From positions 1-21,934 of the IMG/VR virus record IMGVR_UViG_3300028800_001835: a stretch of 21,934 nt of DNA; one strand, given 5' to 3'. Source of the DNA: a virus. The notes below the pieces were generated by a model. The model was not told the DNA's origin and did no database searches. It saw nothing but the letters and a program-made list of their open reading frames with translations. Both the position numbers and the translations under genes were made by a program. The first letter of the stretch is position 1. Every line of letters starts with the position of its first letter. Below are positions 14,301 to 21,908 of the stretch, piece by piece.

Positions 14301-15059
14301 CTACACCTCACTGAGAGACGCCGGGGTAGGGCCGCCGATGGAGCGGACCATCCACTGCGTGTTCACAGCCTCCAGTTCAACGATGTCCCCCACTGCGGCG
14401 AAGGTCACCTTATCCTTCGCGCCGTAGATGGCGTCGGCCGGCGTAGTCACGGTGTGCGCATGCGCGGTCCCCGCGACGATGGTGATCACGGTGCCATCCT
14501 GCGCAGCAGTAGGAGCTGCCAGCGTCATCGCCAGCGCGGCTGCGCCGTTCAGCACGACGGTTCCCGTGGTTACAGCGATAGCTCCGGCAGCCGCCGCATA
14601 GCTGACCGGGCTGCCCGGCATCGTCAGGCCGAGGATGGCGAGCACAAAAACGCAAGCAAAGCTGCCCGGCGAGACGTAGACCTGCGGCTCCAGCGCGACT
14701 GCGACGATGGGCTGCCCCGGACCGGCCGGGACCAGCTCACCGCTAGCGTTGGTGGTGAGCGGCTGATTCACCGCCACGTTCGCGCCGATCTGCGCGGTCG
14801 CCTGCCCGAACTCAATCACCGAGCTGGGCTCACCAACCACCGAGACACCGCCCTGGACGGTTACGACCGCATCCTCTCCGAGAATGCCGATCACGCCGGT
14901 CGCGGCGGCCGCGGCAACAATCGCGGCATGAAACGCGTCAGAGCCATACGTCACAGCCAGGCCGCGCGACGGCGAAGAGGCCGGAGGCGCAGCCAGTTGC
15001 AGTGACTCCTCGTTCGGGATACCCTTGGGGCCTTTCGCTCCCACGTAGATGTTTGCCAT
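14301..15059 (-). CDS. Capsid decoration/cement protein, DUF2190-like with extra C-terminal domain
   Basis: A 252-residue protein between the protease/scaffold and capsid genes, where phages often encode the decoration protein. Residues about 70-135 follow the DUF2190 capsid-stabilising pattern: GANVAVNQPLTTNASGELVP, then QPIVAVALEPQ and a VSPGSFACVFV strand. Residues 140-245 add a second beta-rich domain (VTTGTVVLNGAAALAMTLAA, then HAHTVTTPADAIYGAKDKVT and MVRSIGG) of a kind also found on other phage head fibres. That part is probably displayed on the outside of the head. The ATG has AGGAGG nine bases upstream. Trimeric cement activity is inferred from the family. Confidence 0.75.
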   Translation of the reverse strand: MANIYVGAKGPKGIPNEESLQLAAPPASSPSRGLAVTYGSDAFHAAIVAAAAATGVIGILGEDAVVTVQGGVSVVGEPSSVIEFGQATAQIGANVAVNQPLTTNASGELVPAGPGQPIVAVALEPQVYVSPGSFACVFVLAILGLTMPGSPVSYAAAAGAIAVTTGTVVLNGAAALAMTLAAPTAAQDGTVITIVAGTAHAHTVTTPADAIYGAKDKVTFAAVGDIVELEAVNTQWMVRSIGGPTPASLSEV

Positions 15060-15120
15060 CGACTTGCCCCTCCTGAGGGCCGCTACTCAAAACTCCGGAC
15101 GTCCGCCCCGCCCGGTGGGC

Positions 15121-15146
15121 CCCTGCGCCTATTGGGCGGCGCAGGG
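15121..15146 (-). promoter_or_regulatory. Hairpin after the protease/scaffold gene
   Basis: On the minus strand CCCTGCGCC (15146-15138) pairs perfectly with GGCGCAGGG (15129-15121) around an eight-base loop, starting 12 bases after the protease stop. No T-run follows, so it is not a classical terminator. A ten-base palindrome, CGGACGTCCG, lies nearby at 15096-15105. The hairpin could shield the upstream mRNA from decay and so help set gene dosage. Confidence 0.45.
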
Positions 15147-15158
15147 CTTGGGTTATAT

Positions 15159-15779
15159 CTAGACAGCGCCCGCGTGCGCGCTACCGGGCACCGTCAGCTC
15201 CGGCTGCTCTGCGGCCACTTCGCTCAGCGCCTCGCCAAAGCTGATCTTCTTCTCCGCCGCGCGGGCCTTCGCCAGGTCCGTCAGTGGATCGCCCGTACCC
15301 TTGCGGCGACCGCCTTCGGGTGCGGCCGCCGCCATGCGTCCGCTCGGAACCATCTTGGGCAGCCCTTCCAGGAACTGCACCAGTATCTCCAGTGGAGCGA
15401 CCTTCTTCTTCGCATCGCCCTCGCCGAACTCGATGGTCGTGGAGAGCTTGGCCAGCTCGTCGAACACCAGGGGCAGCCCCTGCTTCTCAAACGCTGGAAC
15501 CCAGTGGCCCGAACCCTTCAGCTTGACCACAGCCTCCGCGGCGCGCTGGCGCGTCTCGCCCTGGGCAATGGCCGACTCGCGCTCGGCAAACTTCGTGGAC
15601 TGCTCGGTGAGCTGCGTTTTCAGCGTCGTCACCTGCTCCTGCAGCGGCTTCGTGGCTGACTCGATTGCCTTAGTCACAATCGACTGCACGGCGGATTCAC
15701 TGAACTCCGCAGGCGCCTTCTTGCCGTTGAAGAGCTCCGCGAAGAACTCCGCGATCTGTTCCTTGATGGTTTTGTCCAC
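15159..15779 (-). CDS. Nested scaffold protein made from an internal GTG (Mu gpZ-like)
   Basis: Inside the protease gene and in the same frame, a GTG at 15779-15777 is preceded by a perfect AGGAGG (15790-15785) at a five-base spacing. Initiation there would yield a 206-residue protein starting VDKTIKEQIAEFF and comprising only the C-terminal part: a coiled-coil segment (KPLQEQVTTLKTQLTEQS) and the end domain. Mu (I/Z) and lambda (C/Nu3) make their scaffolds in just this way, from an in-frame start within the protease gene. The ribosome-binding site and frame are visible; use of the start is inferred. Confidence 0.65.
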   Translation of the reverse strand: MDKTIKEQIAEFFAELFNGKKAPAEFSESAVQSIVTKAIESATKPLQEQVTTLKTQLTEQSTKFAERESAIAQGETRQRAAEAVVKLKGSGHWVPAFEKQGLPLVFDELAKLSTTIEFGEGDAKKKVAPLEILVQFLEGLPKMVPSGRMAAAAPEGGRRKGTGDPLTDLAKARAAEKKISFGEALSEVAAEQPELTVPGSAHAGAV

Positions 15780-16496
15780 TGTTTCCTCCTGCGCGAACTC
15801 GAATTCGACGAACTCGCGATCAGCATCGTTGAAATTGAAATCCTTGAGACCCTTGACGGCGGGCGGCTGCGCGCCGAGCCACGCCACATGGCGCAGGCCG
15901 CTGATGTTGCCGGCGGCGTCGCGGTAGAACGCGGCGCTGCGCTTCTTGAACTTGCGCGCCTTGCGCAGCTCGGCAAACTGCGGATCGACGTCCTTTTCCT
16001 TGGCCAGCAGCACGTCGCCGCTCAACTTGAGGCGGTCGATCCAGCCATAGGCCGGCAGATTGTCAGCAGGATGCCCGATGCACTCGGGCGCTTCGTGATA
16101 GTCGGGATCGTAGTCGTTGACGACGCGCACCAGATCGTCGCGGGTGACCTTCGCCTTACCCTGGCCGGTATAGTCACCGGCGCGGAAGATCTCAATCCAG
16201 CCGCCGTCATAATTGTGGCCGTCGGCGTGCTCATCAGACTTCACGTACTTGTCTTCAAATCGCTTCACCTTATCGCCGTCGACGCCGTGCTGGCGCGCAG
16301 CGGATGCAATCTTGCGCGCGGCCGCCTGCTTCTGCGCGGCTGAACCATGGGTCTCATGCCCGAACAGATCGAGCGCTGAGCCGACATGGTCCTCGTCGAT
16401 CGGCAGATGCCACTGCGACGTGTCTTCGGGATCAAGCACCATCGCAAACTTTTCCGCGGGCAGCGCCTTACCGTCAACTGTCTTGGTCTTAGCCAC
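15159..16496 (-). CDS. Capsid maturation protease with C-terminal scaffold (Mu gpI-like)
   Basis: A 445-residue protein. I chose the GTG at 16496-16494, because AAGGAG lies 11 bases upstream and the 28 codons before it, back to an ATG at 16580, contain TTA and AGA and lack a ribosome-binding site. Residues 15-75 resemble the short DUF6582 domain of phage proteins (PEDTSQWHLPIDEDH, then QAAARKIASAARQHGVD). Residues 98-215 look like the Mu-I-type head protease, with ECIGHPADNLPAYGWIDRL (His142), a KKRSAAFY segment (Ser187) and LRHVAWLGAQPPAV. The rest is a coiled-coil-rich scaffold. It would guide prohead assembly and then cleave the scaffold. The catalytic residues are my assignment by pattern. 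Confidence 0.75.
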   Translation of the reverse strand: MAKTKTVDGKALPAEKFAMVLDPEDTSQWHLPIDEDHVGSALDLFGHETHGSAAQKQAAARKIASAARQHGVDGDKVKRFEDKYVKSDEHADGHNYDGGWIEIFRAGDYTGQGKAKVTRDDLVRVVNDYDPDYHEAPECIGHPADNLPAYGWIDRLKLSGDVLLAKEKDVDPQFAELRKARKFKKRSAAFYRDAAGNISGLRHVAWLGAQPPAVKGLKDFNFNDADREFVEFEFAQEETVDKTIKEQIAEFFAELFNGKKAPAEFSESAVQSIVTKAIESATKPLQEQVTTLKTQLTEQSTKFAERESAIAQGETRQRAAEAVVKLKGSGHWVPAFEKQGLPLVFDELAKLSTTIEFGEGDAKKKVAPLEILVQFLEGLPKMVPSGRMAAAAPEGGRRKGTGDPLTDLAKARAAEKKISFGEALSEVAAEQPELTVPGSAHAGAV

Positions 16497-16584
16497 GGGA
16501 TGAGTCTCTCCTTTCGTTCTTAAGTAGCGGGCCGAACTTCGCCGGGATGCCGAGAACTGCGAAATCGCCGCGTAATTCATGCGC

Positions 16585-17430
16585 TCAGGCCGCGTGCATC
16601 AGTGTGTAGAAACCAGGCTGAGGCACATAGATGCGCGCCAGCATGGGTAGCCGTTCCATTCCTCCTTCGCTGGCGTTTGGATTGAGTTTCAGCGCTTCAT
16701 CCTCAGTGATCGGCACCACCGAGCAGCGGCAGTTGAAGCCGCTGGGTGGATAGATCCTGCGCCATACCGGATCGATGGCGCGAGCGATGAACTGGTCGAG
16801 TACCGCGTGCTCCGGCCGCACACGATTGTCGCCTACCGTCCAGTACTGCCAGAAGGGCAGCGCCTCCACAATGTGCGGCTGCTGCATCTGTACCAGGCGC
16901 CCGGAGGAGTAGGCCTTCTGCATGGCCGTCTGGAAGGCGGTGTCCAGCGTGAAGGAGTTCAGGTTGGCCACGCCGGCTTCCGTGGTCAGCTTGTCCACGG
17001 CCGCGCGCCAGTCCGCCGCCGTCTCGCCGGTGCGCGCCGTCTCCGCCAGTGCGTCGCGGATCTTCTGGATCAGCCGCACGTCCGCCACGCCGGCCAGGGT
17101 GAAGGCATCGTTGCGGTACTGTGCCGTCAGCCCGTCAAAAACGGCGCGGGTGACCGGCGTGAGCTGCCCGATCAGCCGCGCCGAGCGATCGTCCGGCAGA
17201 TCGAAAGAGAAGCCTGCTACGCCTGTTTGGTCGTTGTTTGCTTCGTCAAAATGTACAGAATGACCGCTCTCCGCGATCGGCAGCAAGCGCCAGGTCTTCT
17301 TATACGCGTGACGCACGATCTGCATGCGGCCCAGCAGGTCGGCCGAGGCCAGGCGCCGCGCCAGCATGTCACCCAGCTTGCGCTGCAGCTCGGTGTCGCG
17401 CGGAGCCGGCAGATGGAAGCCCAGCGCCAC
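16585..17430 (-). CDS. Minor head protein, Mu gpF / SPP1 gp7 family
   Basis: A 281-residue protein of the phage head morphogenesis family (SPP1 gp7-like, Mu gpF/gp30). The family hallmark is present near the C-terminus: VRPEHAVLD at about 204-212, followed at 227-236 by YPPSGFNCRC with the paired cysteines and then SVVPI. A few copies enter each prohead with the portal and help DNA packaging or ejection. The start is a GTG that overlaps the portal TAG by one base, with GAGGT at a normal distance upstream. Its position directly after the portal matches Mu. Confidence 0.88.
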   Translation of the reverse strand: MALGFHLPAPRDTELQRKLGDMLARRLASADLLGRMQIVRHAYKKTWRLLPIAESGHSVHFDEANNDQTGVAGFSFDLPDDRSARLIGQLTPVTRAVFDGLTAQYRNDAFTLAGVADVRLIQKIRDALAETARTGETAADWRAAVDKLTTEAGVANLNSFTLDTAFQTAMQKAYSSGRLVQMQQPHIVEALPFWQYWTVGDNRVRPEHAVLDQFIARAIDPVWRRIYPPSGFNCRCSVVPITEDEALKLNPNASEGGMERLPMLARIYVPQPGFYTLMHAA

Positions 17431-18890
17431 TACGACCTCACCACAGGCGTCACCTGGCCAAGCACCTCATGCACGCGCTCTTTCAGGATGCCCGTGGCGT
17501 CCACCTTGAGCGCATCGAACATCCTGTCGAACTCCGTCAGCTCGCGCTCAATGGCAGCCGGCGGCTCGGCAAAGGTGGCGCGCGCCTGGTCGTTGATGCC
17601 CACGTTGGGAGCGGAGATATTCGGCGCCAGAATGTCTTCCGGACTCTCGCCGTTTTCGCCGGCGGCCAGCGGCACGCCGTACCGATCCACAATGTAGCCC
17701 ACGGTGAACTTCTTGCCCATGCGCTGCAGCCCCGCATCGATGGCGAGGCGCTCGACAAGGTTTTCATTCGGCTCAATGTCGATCGCGAGCTTGGGCACCG
17801 GCGCGCCCGGGCCGAAGTTCCACAGGACCAACGGCTGGATCAGCTGCTTGTTGATGACCCGCATCGCCAGCCGCGCCAGATAGACGCCACGGTTTTCCAG
17901 CGTGTCGGCGTGCGTCTGTCCCTGCGCGTTCGATCCCTTGCCGCCTTCGTTGCCGAAGGTGGTCAGCGTCTCGCCCTGGATGCGCCGCGTGATGGCATAC
18001 TGCATCAGCGTGTAGAACTCCTTGTACACATCGGGGTTCTGCGAACGCGCAATCTTCAGCAGTTCTACCTCGATCTCCATGGTCTTCGGCACGCCGATCG
18101 CAACGGAGTCCACGATCGCCTGCGCCAGGGCCGCCGCCTTCTGCTTCTCCTGCTCGCTGTCGGCGTCGTTGTATTTCACGACCGCGGTGCCGGGCCCCTT
18201 CTCCGCGTACTTCACCCACAACCGCTCCATGTTGCGCTTGAACCAGCTCGGCCAGAAGACGTCCTTCAGCAGTGGACGCCCCATGCGGTTGCGCGCGCGC
18301 TTGCGATAGGTGGTGATGAGGAACTTGTTCGCCGGCGCTTCCACGCCGTCGGAGGCGAAGGGATTGTTGAGATACTGCAGCGGCCCGGTCTGCGGCCGGA
18401 AGCGGTTACCGAAGAGGAACAGCTCCTGCGGGCAATCGTCGATCGAGGTCAGCGCGGCCTGCCCTCCGCTCACGTCGAACATCAGCTCCTGCACGCTAAA
18501 GCCGTAGCCGGCCGCGTCCAGGATGCAGTCCAGCACATTTTCAAAATCGACATTCTCAAGCTGCTGCTCGATGAACTCTTTCGTATCTACGGCCGCGCTG
18601 TCCGTCTCATTGGCGGGTTGCACGCTGCGCGCCCGCTTGCTTACCTCGTACTTCAGCGTGTCCAGTGCGCTTGAGACGTCCTCATCCTTTGCCTCCAGCT
18701 CGCGGTAGTAGCCCATGGTGAACGGCGTGTTGTACTGCATCGCCGCCCAGATGCTGGTGGGGTTGCGCGTGCCGCCGAAGGCCAGCGTATTGCGATAGAG
18801 CGAGACCTCGGTGAGGTAGAGCGCCTGCTCCGATACCACAGGTCCACGCGGTGGCAGCGCGGGAACGGCTTGATCTTTTTCTTCATCCAT
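17430..18890 (-). CDS. Portal protein (DUF935, Mu gp29-like)
   Basis: A 486-residue portal of the DUF935 family. It forms the ring at one head vertex through which DNA enters and leaves. Recognisable segments are YYRELEAKDEDVSSALDTLK, the GYGFSVQELMF region, the FRPQTGPLQYL segment, RNRMGRPLLKDVFWPSWFK, QNPDVYKEFYTLMQYAITR and the Thr/Gly-rich GETLTTFGNEGGKGSNAQGQ. The last lies before the long helix that ends in the conserved VINKQLIQPLVLWNFG. An ATG at 18890 and a GTG one codon earlier could both serve; a GGAAGGA upstream sits eight or five bases away respectively. The ATG overlaps the terminase TGA by one base. Confidence 0.92.
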   Translation of the reverse strand: MDEEKDQAVPALPPRGPVVSEQALYLTEVSLYRNTLAFGGTRNPTSIWAAMQYNTPFTMGYYRELEAKDEDVSSALDTLKYEVSKRARSVQPANETDSAAVDTKEFIEQQLENVDFENVLDCILDAAGYGFSVQELMFDVSGGQAALTSIDDCPQELFLFGNRFRPQTGPLQYLNNPFASDGVEAPANKFLITTYRKRARNRMGRPLLKDVFWPSWFKRNMERLWVKYAEKGPGTAVVKYNDADSEQEKQKAAALAQAIVDSVAIGVPKTMEIEVELLKIARSQNPDVYKEFYTLMQYAITRRIQGETLTTFGNEGGKGSNAQGQTHADTLENRGVYLARLAMRVINKQLIQPLVLWNFGPGAPVPKLAIDIEPNENLVERLAIDAGLQRMGKKFTVGYIVDRYGVPLAAGENGESPEDILAPNISAPNVGINDQARATFAEPPAAIERELTEFDRMFDALKVDATGILKERVHEVLGQVTPVVRS

Positions 18891-20356
18891 CACAGGATTC
18901 CTTCCAGTTGCGTAAATGAGGGGGCCACGCTGGAGGGCGTGGCGTCGAGCGCGAGCGTCCCCTCGTCCGCTGCCAGATCGGAGAGAGCCTTGGCCCAGAA
19001 TGCGTCCGCGTGCGCGTACAGCTTTTTCTTCTGGCCGCCGGCGACGGCGGTGTCCACCTCGATGCGCGGCGCGTCGAAGGTGACGCCGGTCGACGTGGCC
19101 TGGCGCTTGATGGCCATCAGCTCCGTCCGGAGCCTCCCATCGTAGGGGATGCGCGAGCGCTGCCGTTCCAGCCGCTTCTTGATGCGGATGGCAAGATCGG
19201 TCTTCATGCGTATCCCGTTGTCGTTGGTTCCGCTGAAGCTGACCCCCAGCACGCGACCGGGGTTTGCCTCTTCGAGCGAGTCGAACAGACCCACGCCCAT
19301 GCCGGTCTTATCGATGGCGCCGCGGCTGCACTGGCGCACCACTGGCTGCACGATGCGGAATTGGTTCGGGAAGCTGATGTTGTGCAGCCACGCCACCAGG
19401 CGCGTCACGGCCACGTCGCCGATCTGCGCGTCCACCCACAGGCAGGTGGCGTCGTGATCGCGCGCCACGTCCATGCCGAAGGTGTGCCGGTAACGCGGAT
19501 CCAGCACCACGTCTCGAAGCGCGGTGACTGGCGAGTTGACATCCAGATGCACGAGCTGCGCGTCGAGGGAGGCTTCCTCGCAGCTCGCGACCAGGTCCAG
19601 CGGCAGCCACGCTCCGCTGGACTTGAGGAAGATGCAGCAGAATTCCTGGTTCCAGGTGTCCTCGTCGTTCAGGCCGCGGCGCATTCCCTCAATGTCGATC
19701 GGGCAGCCCTCGGCCACCGCGCGATAGACATCGACCCAGTGCCCGGACCAGCCGTCTTTCCTGACCGGCAACTCCGCCGGCGCGACGCCCATGTCCAGGC
19801 CTAGATTGCGCGCGATGTCGAAGAACTTGCCCTGCTCGCCGTTCGGCGTAGAGAGCACTTCCAGCGAGTTGCCCAGCGCCACCTGGCGGAAGACGGCCGC
19901 GAAGATGGCGTAGCTGTCTTCCTGGTGGCCAAACTCATCCAGCACCGCGTCGCCGGGGTAGCCGCGGGCCGTGCGGGGGTTGGCCGGCAGCGCGATGGTG
20001 CGGCTGCCGTTGGGAAACGTGATCTTGCTTTGGATGGCCTCAATGCGCCCGATCGCATCGACGAAGTCTTCGTTGGCGATCATCTGCGCCGTGCCCCCCA
20101 TCAGCTGGCACAGCTTGGCCGCGGTCTCGACGAACTCCACCGACTGCGCCTTCGACGCGGAGAGCACGGTGGTGGTGCGGCCGGGGACGCGCATCGACAT
20201 CTCGACGCGCCGGTAGGCGGTGGCGAAGCTGTAGCCGATGCGCGCGGACTTAACCGCGCACTTGAACCGGGCGTCGTCGTCGATCCAGCGCTGCTGGTAC
20301 GACCGCATCTGCAACACGGCCGGCATGCGGATCTCGTGATCGAGGACCTCAATCAT
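18890..20356 (-). CDS. Terminase large subunit (Mu gp28-like)
   Basis: A 488-residue motor ATPase/nuclease that packages DNA into the head. The start is the ATG at 20356; the open frame runs 43 codons further up only as a shadow of the small terminase gene, and AGGTGG lies seven bases before the ATG. The ATPase domain shows the deviant Walker A KSARIGYS (36-43), Walker B VLDEFG with D140/E141, and STPNG (169-173). DEDTWNQEFCCIF (231-243) leads to an RNase-H-like nuclease domain with candidate acidic residues D296 (TFGMDVARD), D349 (AIDKTGMG) and D451 (HADAFWAKAL). All expected motifs are present, so it looks intact. It overlaps the small subunit by eight bases. Confidence 0.93.
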   Translation of the reverse strand: MIEVLDHEIRMPAVLQMRSYQQRWIDDDARFKCAVKSARIGYSFATAYRRVEMSMRVPGRTTTVLSASKAQSVEFVETAAKLCQLMGGTAQMIANEDFVDAIGRIEAIQSKITFPNGSRTIALPANPRTARGYPGDAVLDEFGHQEDSYAIFAAVFRQVALGNSLEVLSTPNGEQGKFFDIARNLGLDMGVAPAELPVRKDGWSGHWVDVYRAVAEGCPIDIEGMRRGLNDEDTWNQEFCCIFLKSSGAWLPLDLVASCEEASLDAQLVHLDVNSPVTALRDVVLDPRYRHTFGMDVARDHDATCLWVDAQIGDVAVTRLVAWLHNISFPNQFRIVQPVVRQCSRGAIDKTGMGVGLFDSLEEANPGRVLGVSFSGTNDNGIRMKTDLAIRIKKRLERQRSRIPYDGRLRTELMAIKRQATSTGVTFDAPRIEVDTAVAGGQKKKLYAHADAFWAKALSDLAADEGTLALDATPSSVAPSFTQLEGIL

Positions 20357-21059
20357 GCGGCGCCACCTGAAGCGGCGGCAGCCCGAAGGTGCGCTCCCGC
20401 AGCAGGTTGATGTCGTCGATGGAGAACTGCCCGGCACCCTTCCGCGCGGCCTGCTGGGTGGTCTCGTCCACGGCCCGGCGGGCATTGCGCTCGCGCTCTT
20501 CCAGCAGCGTGATCTTGCGCTGGTCCACTTCCACGCGCCGCGCCTGCAGCTCCACGCGCTGCATGCGGCTCATGGCCAGCGTCAAGTCCTTCAGCCCTTT
20601 TGCGAACTTATCCTTGTCGCCGATGCCCGCGCTTTGGATCAGACCGAACATCTGATCCCGCAGCGCGTTGATGACGGCCGAGTTTGCACCCTCAAGATTC
20701 TGTCCGACAAAAGCCGCGGCGAACTCGCGCGCCTGTGCGCTCTCCGCCAGCACCTGCTTGCGCGCCTGGTTCCAGCGCAGATCGAACCAGCGGTGCAGCG
20801 TACTCTTCGGCAGCTTCATTTCCGGAAAGTGTTCCAGCACCTTCAGGTCGAGCTTTTCCCAGTCAATGAAGCCCTGATCGTAATCCGTCGCCCACTTCTC
20901 GCCGTACGGCCGTCCGGACTGCTCCTGCATCTCCATCCAGGTGCGCCCTTGCTTGTAGAGATGCACGATCGCATCCTGAACGCCCTGCGGCAGCAGGTCG
21001 ATCTTGAGCGGCTGATGCGTCACCCGCGGCTCTCCCGTCTTGGGCCTGGGCCTGGTCAC
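20349..21059 (-). CDS. Terminase small subunit (DUF3486, Mu gp27-like)
   Basis: A 236-residue protein of the DUF3486 / Mu gp27 family, the DNA-recognition partner of the large terminase. After a basic N-terminus come LPQGVQDAIVHLYKQGRTW and PKSTLHRWFDLRWNQ, helix-turn-helix-like segments that fit the family pattern 'LP...R..l...l..g..s'. A long helical, charged middle part (DLTLAMSRMQRVELQARRVE, then a basic heptad-like stretch) could drive oligomer formation. The C-terminus has the conserved LRERTFGLPP. The start is a GTG in a GTGA overlap with the gene before it, and GGAG lies five bases upstream. Confidence 0.87.
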   Translation of the reverse strand: MTRPRPKTGEPRVTHQPLKIDLLPQGVQDAIVHLYKQGRTWMEMQEQSGRPYGEKWATDYDQGFIDWEKLDLKVLEHFPEMKLPKSTLHRWFDLRWNQARKQVLAESAQAREFAAAFVGQNLEGANSAVINALRDQMFGLIQSAGIGDKDKFAKGLKDLTLAMSRMQRVELQARRVEVDQRKITLLEERERNARRAVDETTQQAARKGAGQFSIDDINLLRERTFGLPPLQVAPHD

Positions 21060-21397
21060 ATCAGCTCCACATCGTCGTTGCCGCGGCGGCTCATCATGAA
21101 GCGCAGCCCCGCGGCGGTCAGCTCAATCTCTGAGAGCTGCAGCGCGCCGGTGTCCGGATCGTGCTCCGACTTGAAGTCCACGTAGCCCAGCACTTGGAGA
21201 TCCTGCAGCATGGTCCGCACCTGGTCGCGGCCCACGCCGGTGAAGATCTTCAGCATCATCGACCATATCTCGAAGTCGTCCATGCGCGAGCCCTGGTTCT
21301 CATGGTTGCCGCGGACCAGCTTGAGGATCACACCGCGCCGCCGGCGCAACCTGAGCAGCTCCTGCTCCGCATCGAGTTCAGCTTGCGTTTTTCTCAT
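21056..21397 (-). CDS. Small winged-helix-like protein (Mu gp26 position)
   Basis: A 113-residue protein directly before the small terminase. Residues 1-30 are charged and helical (AELDAEQELLRLRRRRGVI). The rest reads like a winged-helix fold: helices in FEIWSMMLKIFTGVGRDQ and VRTMLQDLQVLGYVDFK, then a strand/helix end with LQLSEIELTAAGLRFMM. The 'LGYV ... LTAAG' layout is common to small phage regulators or DNA-binding proteins found before terminase genes in Mu-like phages. The role is unknown. The ATG lies within the last 20 bases of the upstream gene and has GGAAGGA just before it. Confidence 0.7.
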   Translation of the reverse strand: MRKTQAELDAEQELLRLRRRRGVILKLVRGNHENQGSRMDDFEIWSMMLKIFTGVGRDQVRTMLQDLQVLGYVDFKSEHDPDTGALQLSEIELTAAGLRFMMSRRGNDDVELM

Positions 21398-21908
21398 CGT
21401 CCTTCCCCCTGACCAAAAGCCCGTGGATTCTGCTCAGCATTGCGTCCTGCTTGTCCAGCCGCTCATGCACGATCGGGAACTCCTGCACCGCGTACATGGT
21501 CAGCCGCTCCACCTCCTGCGCGTGCCGCGCGCCCTGGTCCGCCACCCGGCTCAGCGCCTCGCTGGTGCGTACGTTGGCCTCCGCGCTCTTCGCCTGCGCC
21601 TCGGTGCCCTGCTGCATGCTACTCACCACCGCGCGAAAAGTGGTCTGGATGGTCTCGCTCATCTGGCTCATGAACTTGCCCAGAATGGCCAGCGCGACCA
21701 GTCCCAGCACCGGCCAGGGACCCCACAGACCCAGTAGCTGAAATCCGTTGGATGGCTGGCGTTCCAGCAGGGCAAAAATGCCCAGCACCACCGCCGCCCC
21801 ACCGGCCGAGCCGAGGGACACCCAGATGTGCCGTAGCCAGCCCGTCCGGAAGCTGGCCGAGACCTCGCCGGTGGGAGCCTTGCCCAGCCCCAATCCCAGG
21901 GTCGTCAT
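21378..21908 (-). CDS. Membrane protein with coiled-coil tail, unknown role
   Basis: A protein of at least 176 residues. Two hydrophobic segments are clear, at about 27-48 (HIWVSLGSAGGAAVVLGIFA) and 58-80 (WPVLGLVALAILGKFM). They are followed by a soluble helical part rich in Gln, Glu and Ala (TEAQAKSAEANVRTSEALS) and a charged end. In many Mu-like siphophages the holin and lysis genes precede the terminase genes, so a lysis or membrane role is possible, but it is longer than a usual holin. The frame stays open to the right edge, so the true start could lie beyond the window; the ATG at 21908 has only a weak GGGGA upstream. Confidence 0.6.
   Translation of the reverse strand: MTTLGLGLGKAPTGEVSASFRTGWLRHIWVSLGSAGGAAVVLGIFALLERQPSNGFQLLGLWGPWPVLGLVALAILGKFMSQMSETIQTTFRAVVSSMQQGTEAQAKSAEANVRTSEALSRVADQGARHAQEVERLTMYAVQEFPIVHERLDKQDAMLSRIHGLLVRGKDDEKNAS

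Noticed and set aside
16497-16580. Protease start at the upstream ATG
   Set aside because: No ribosome-binding site precedes it and the 28 extra codons use rare TTA and AGA; the GTG at 16496 has AAGGAG upstream. It cannot be fully ruled out.
17238-18674. Long plus-strand open frame (478 codons) opposite the portal gene
   Set aside because: It mirrors a well-supported portal gene, has an Arg/His/Ala-rich translation typical of GC-rich shadows and shows no domain. The same holds for the long plus-strand frames at 2138-3295, 7846-8823 and 12886-13860.
20357-20485. Longer N-terminus for the large terminase
   Set aside because: The 43 added residues lie wholly inside the small terminase gene and are low-complexity Pro/Arg/Ser. 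The ATG at 20356 has a suitable ribosome-binding site and starts a normal-length protein.
21378-21908. Calling the first gene a holin
   Set aside because: It has two membrane segments, but it is long for a holin, no endolysin or spanin is visible beside it and its start may lie outside the window. It is left as unknown.
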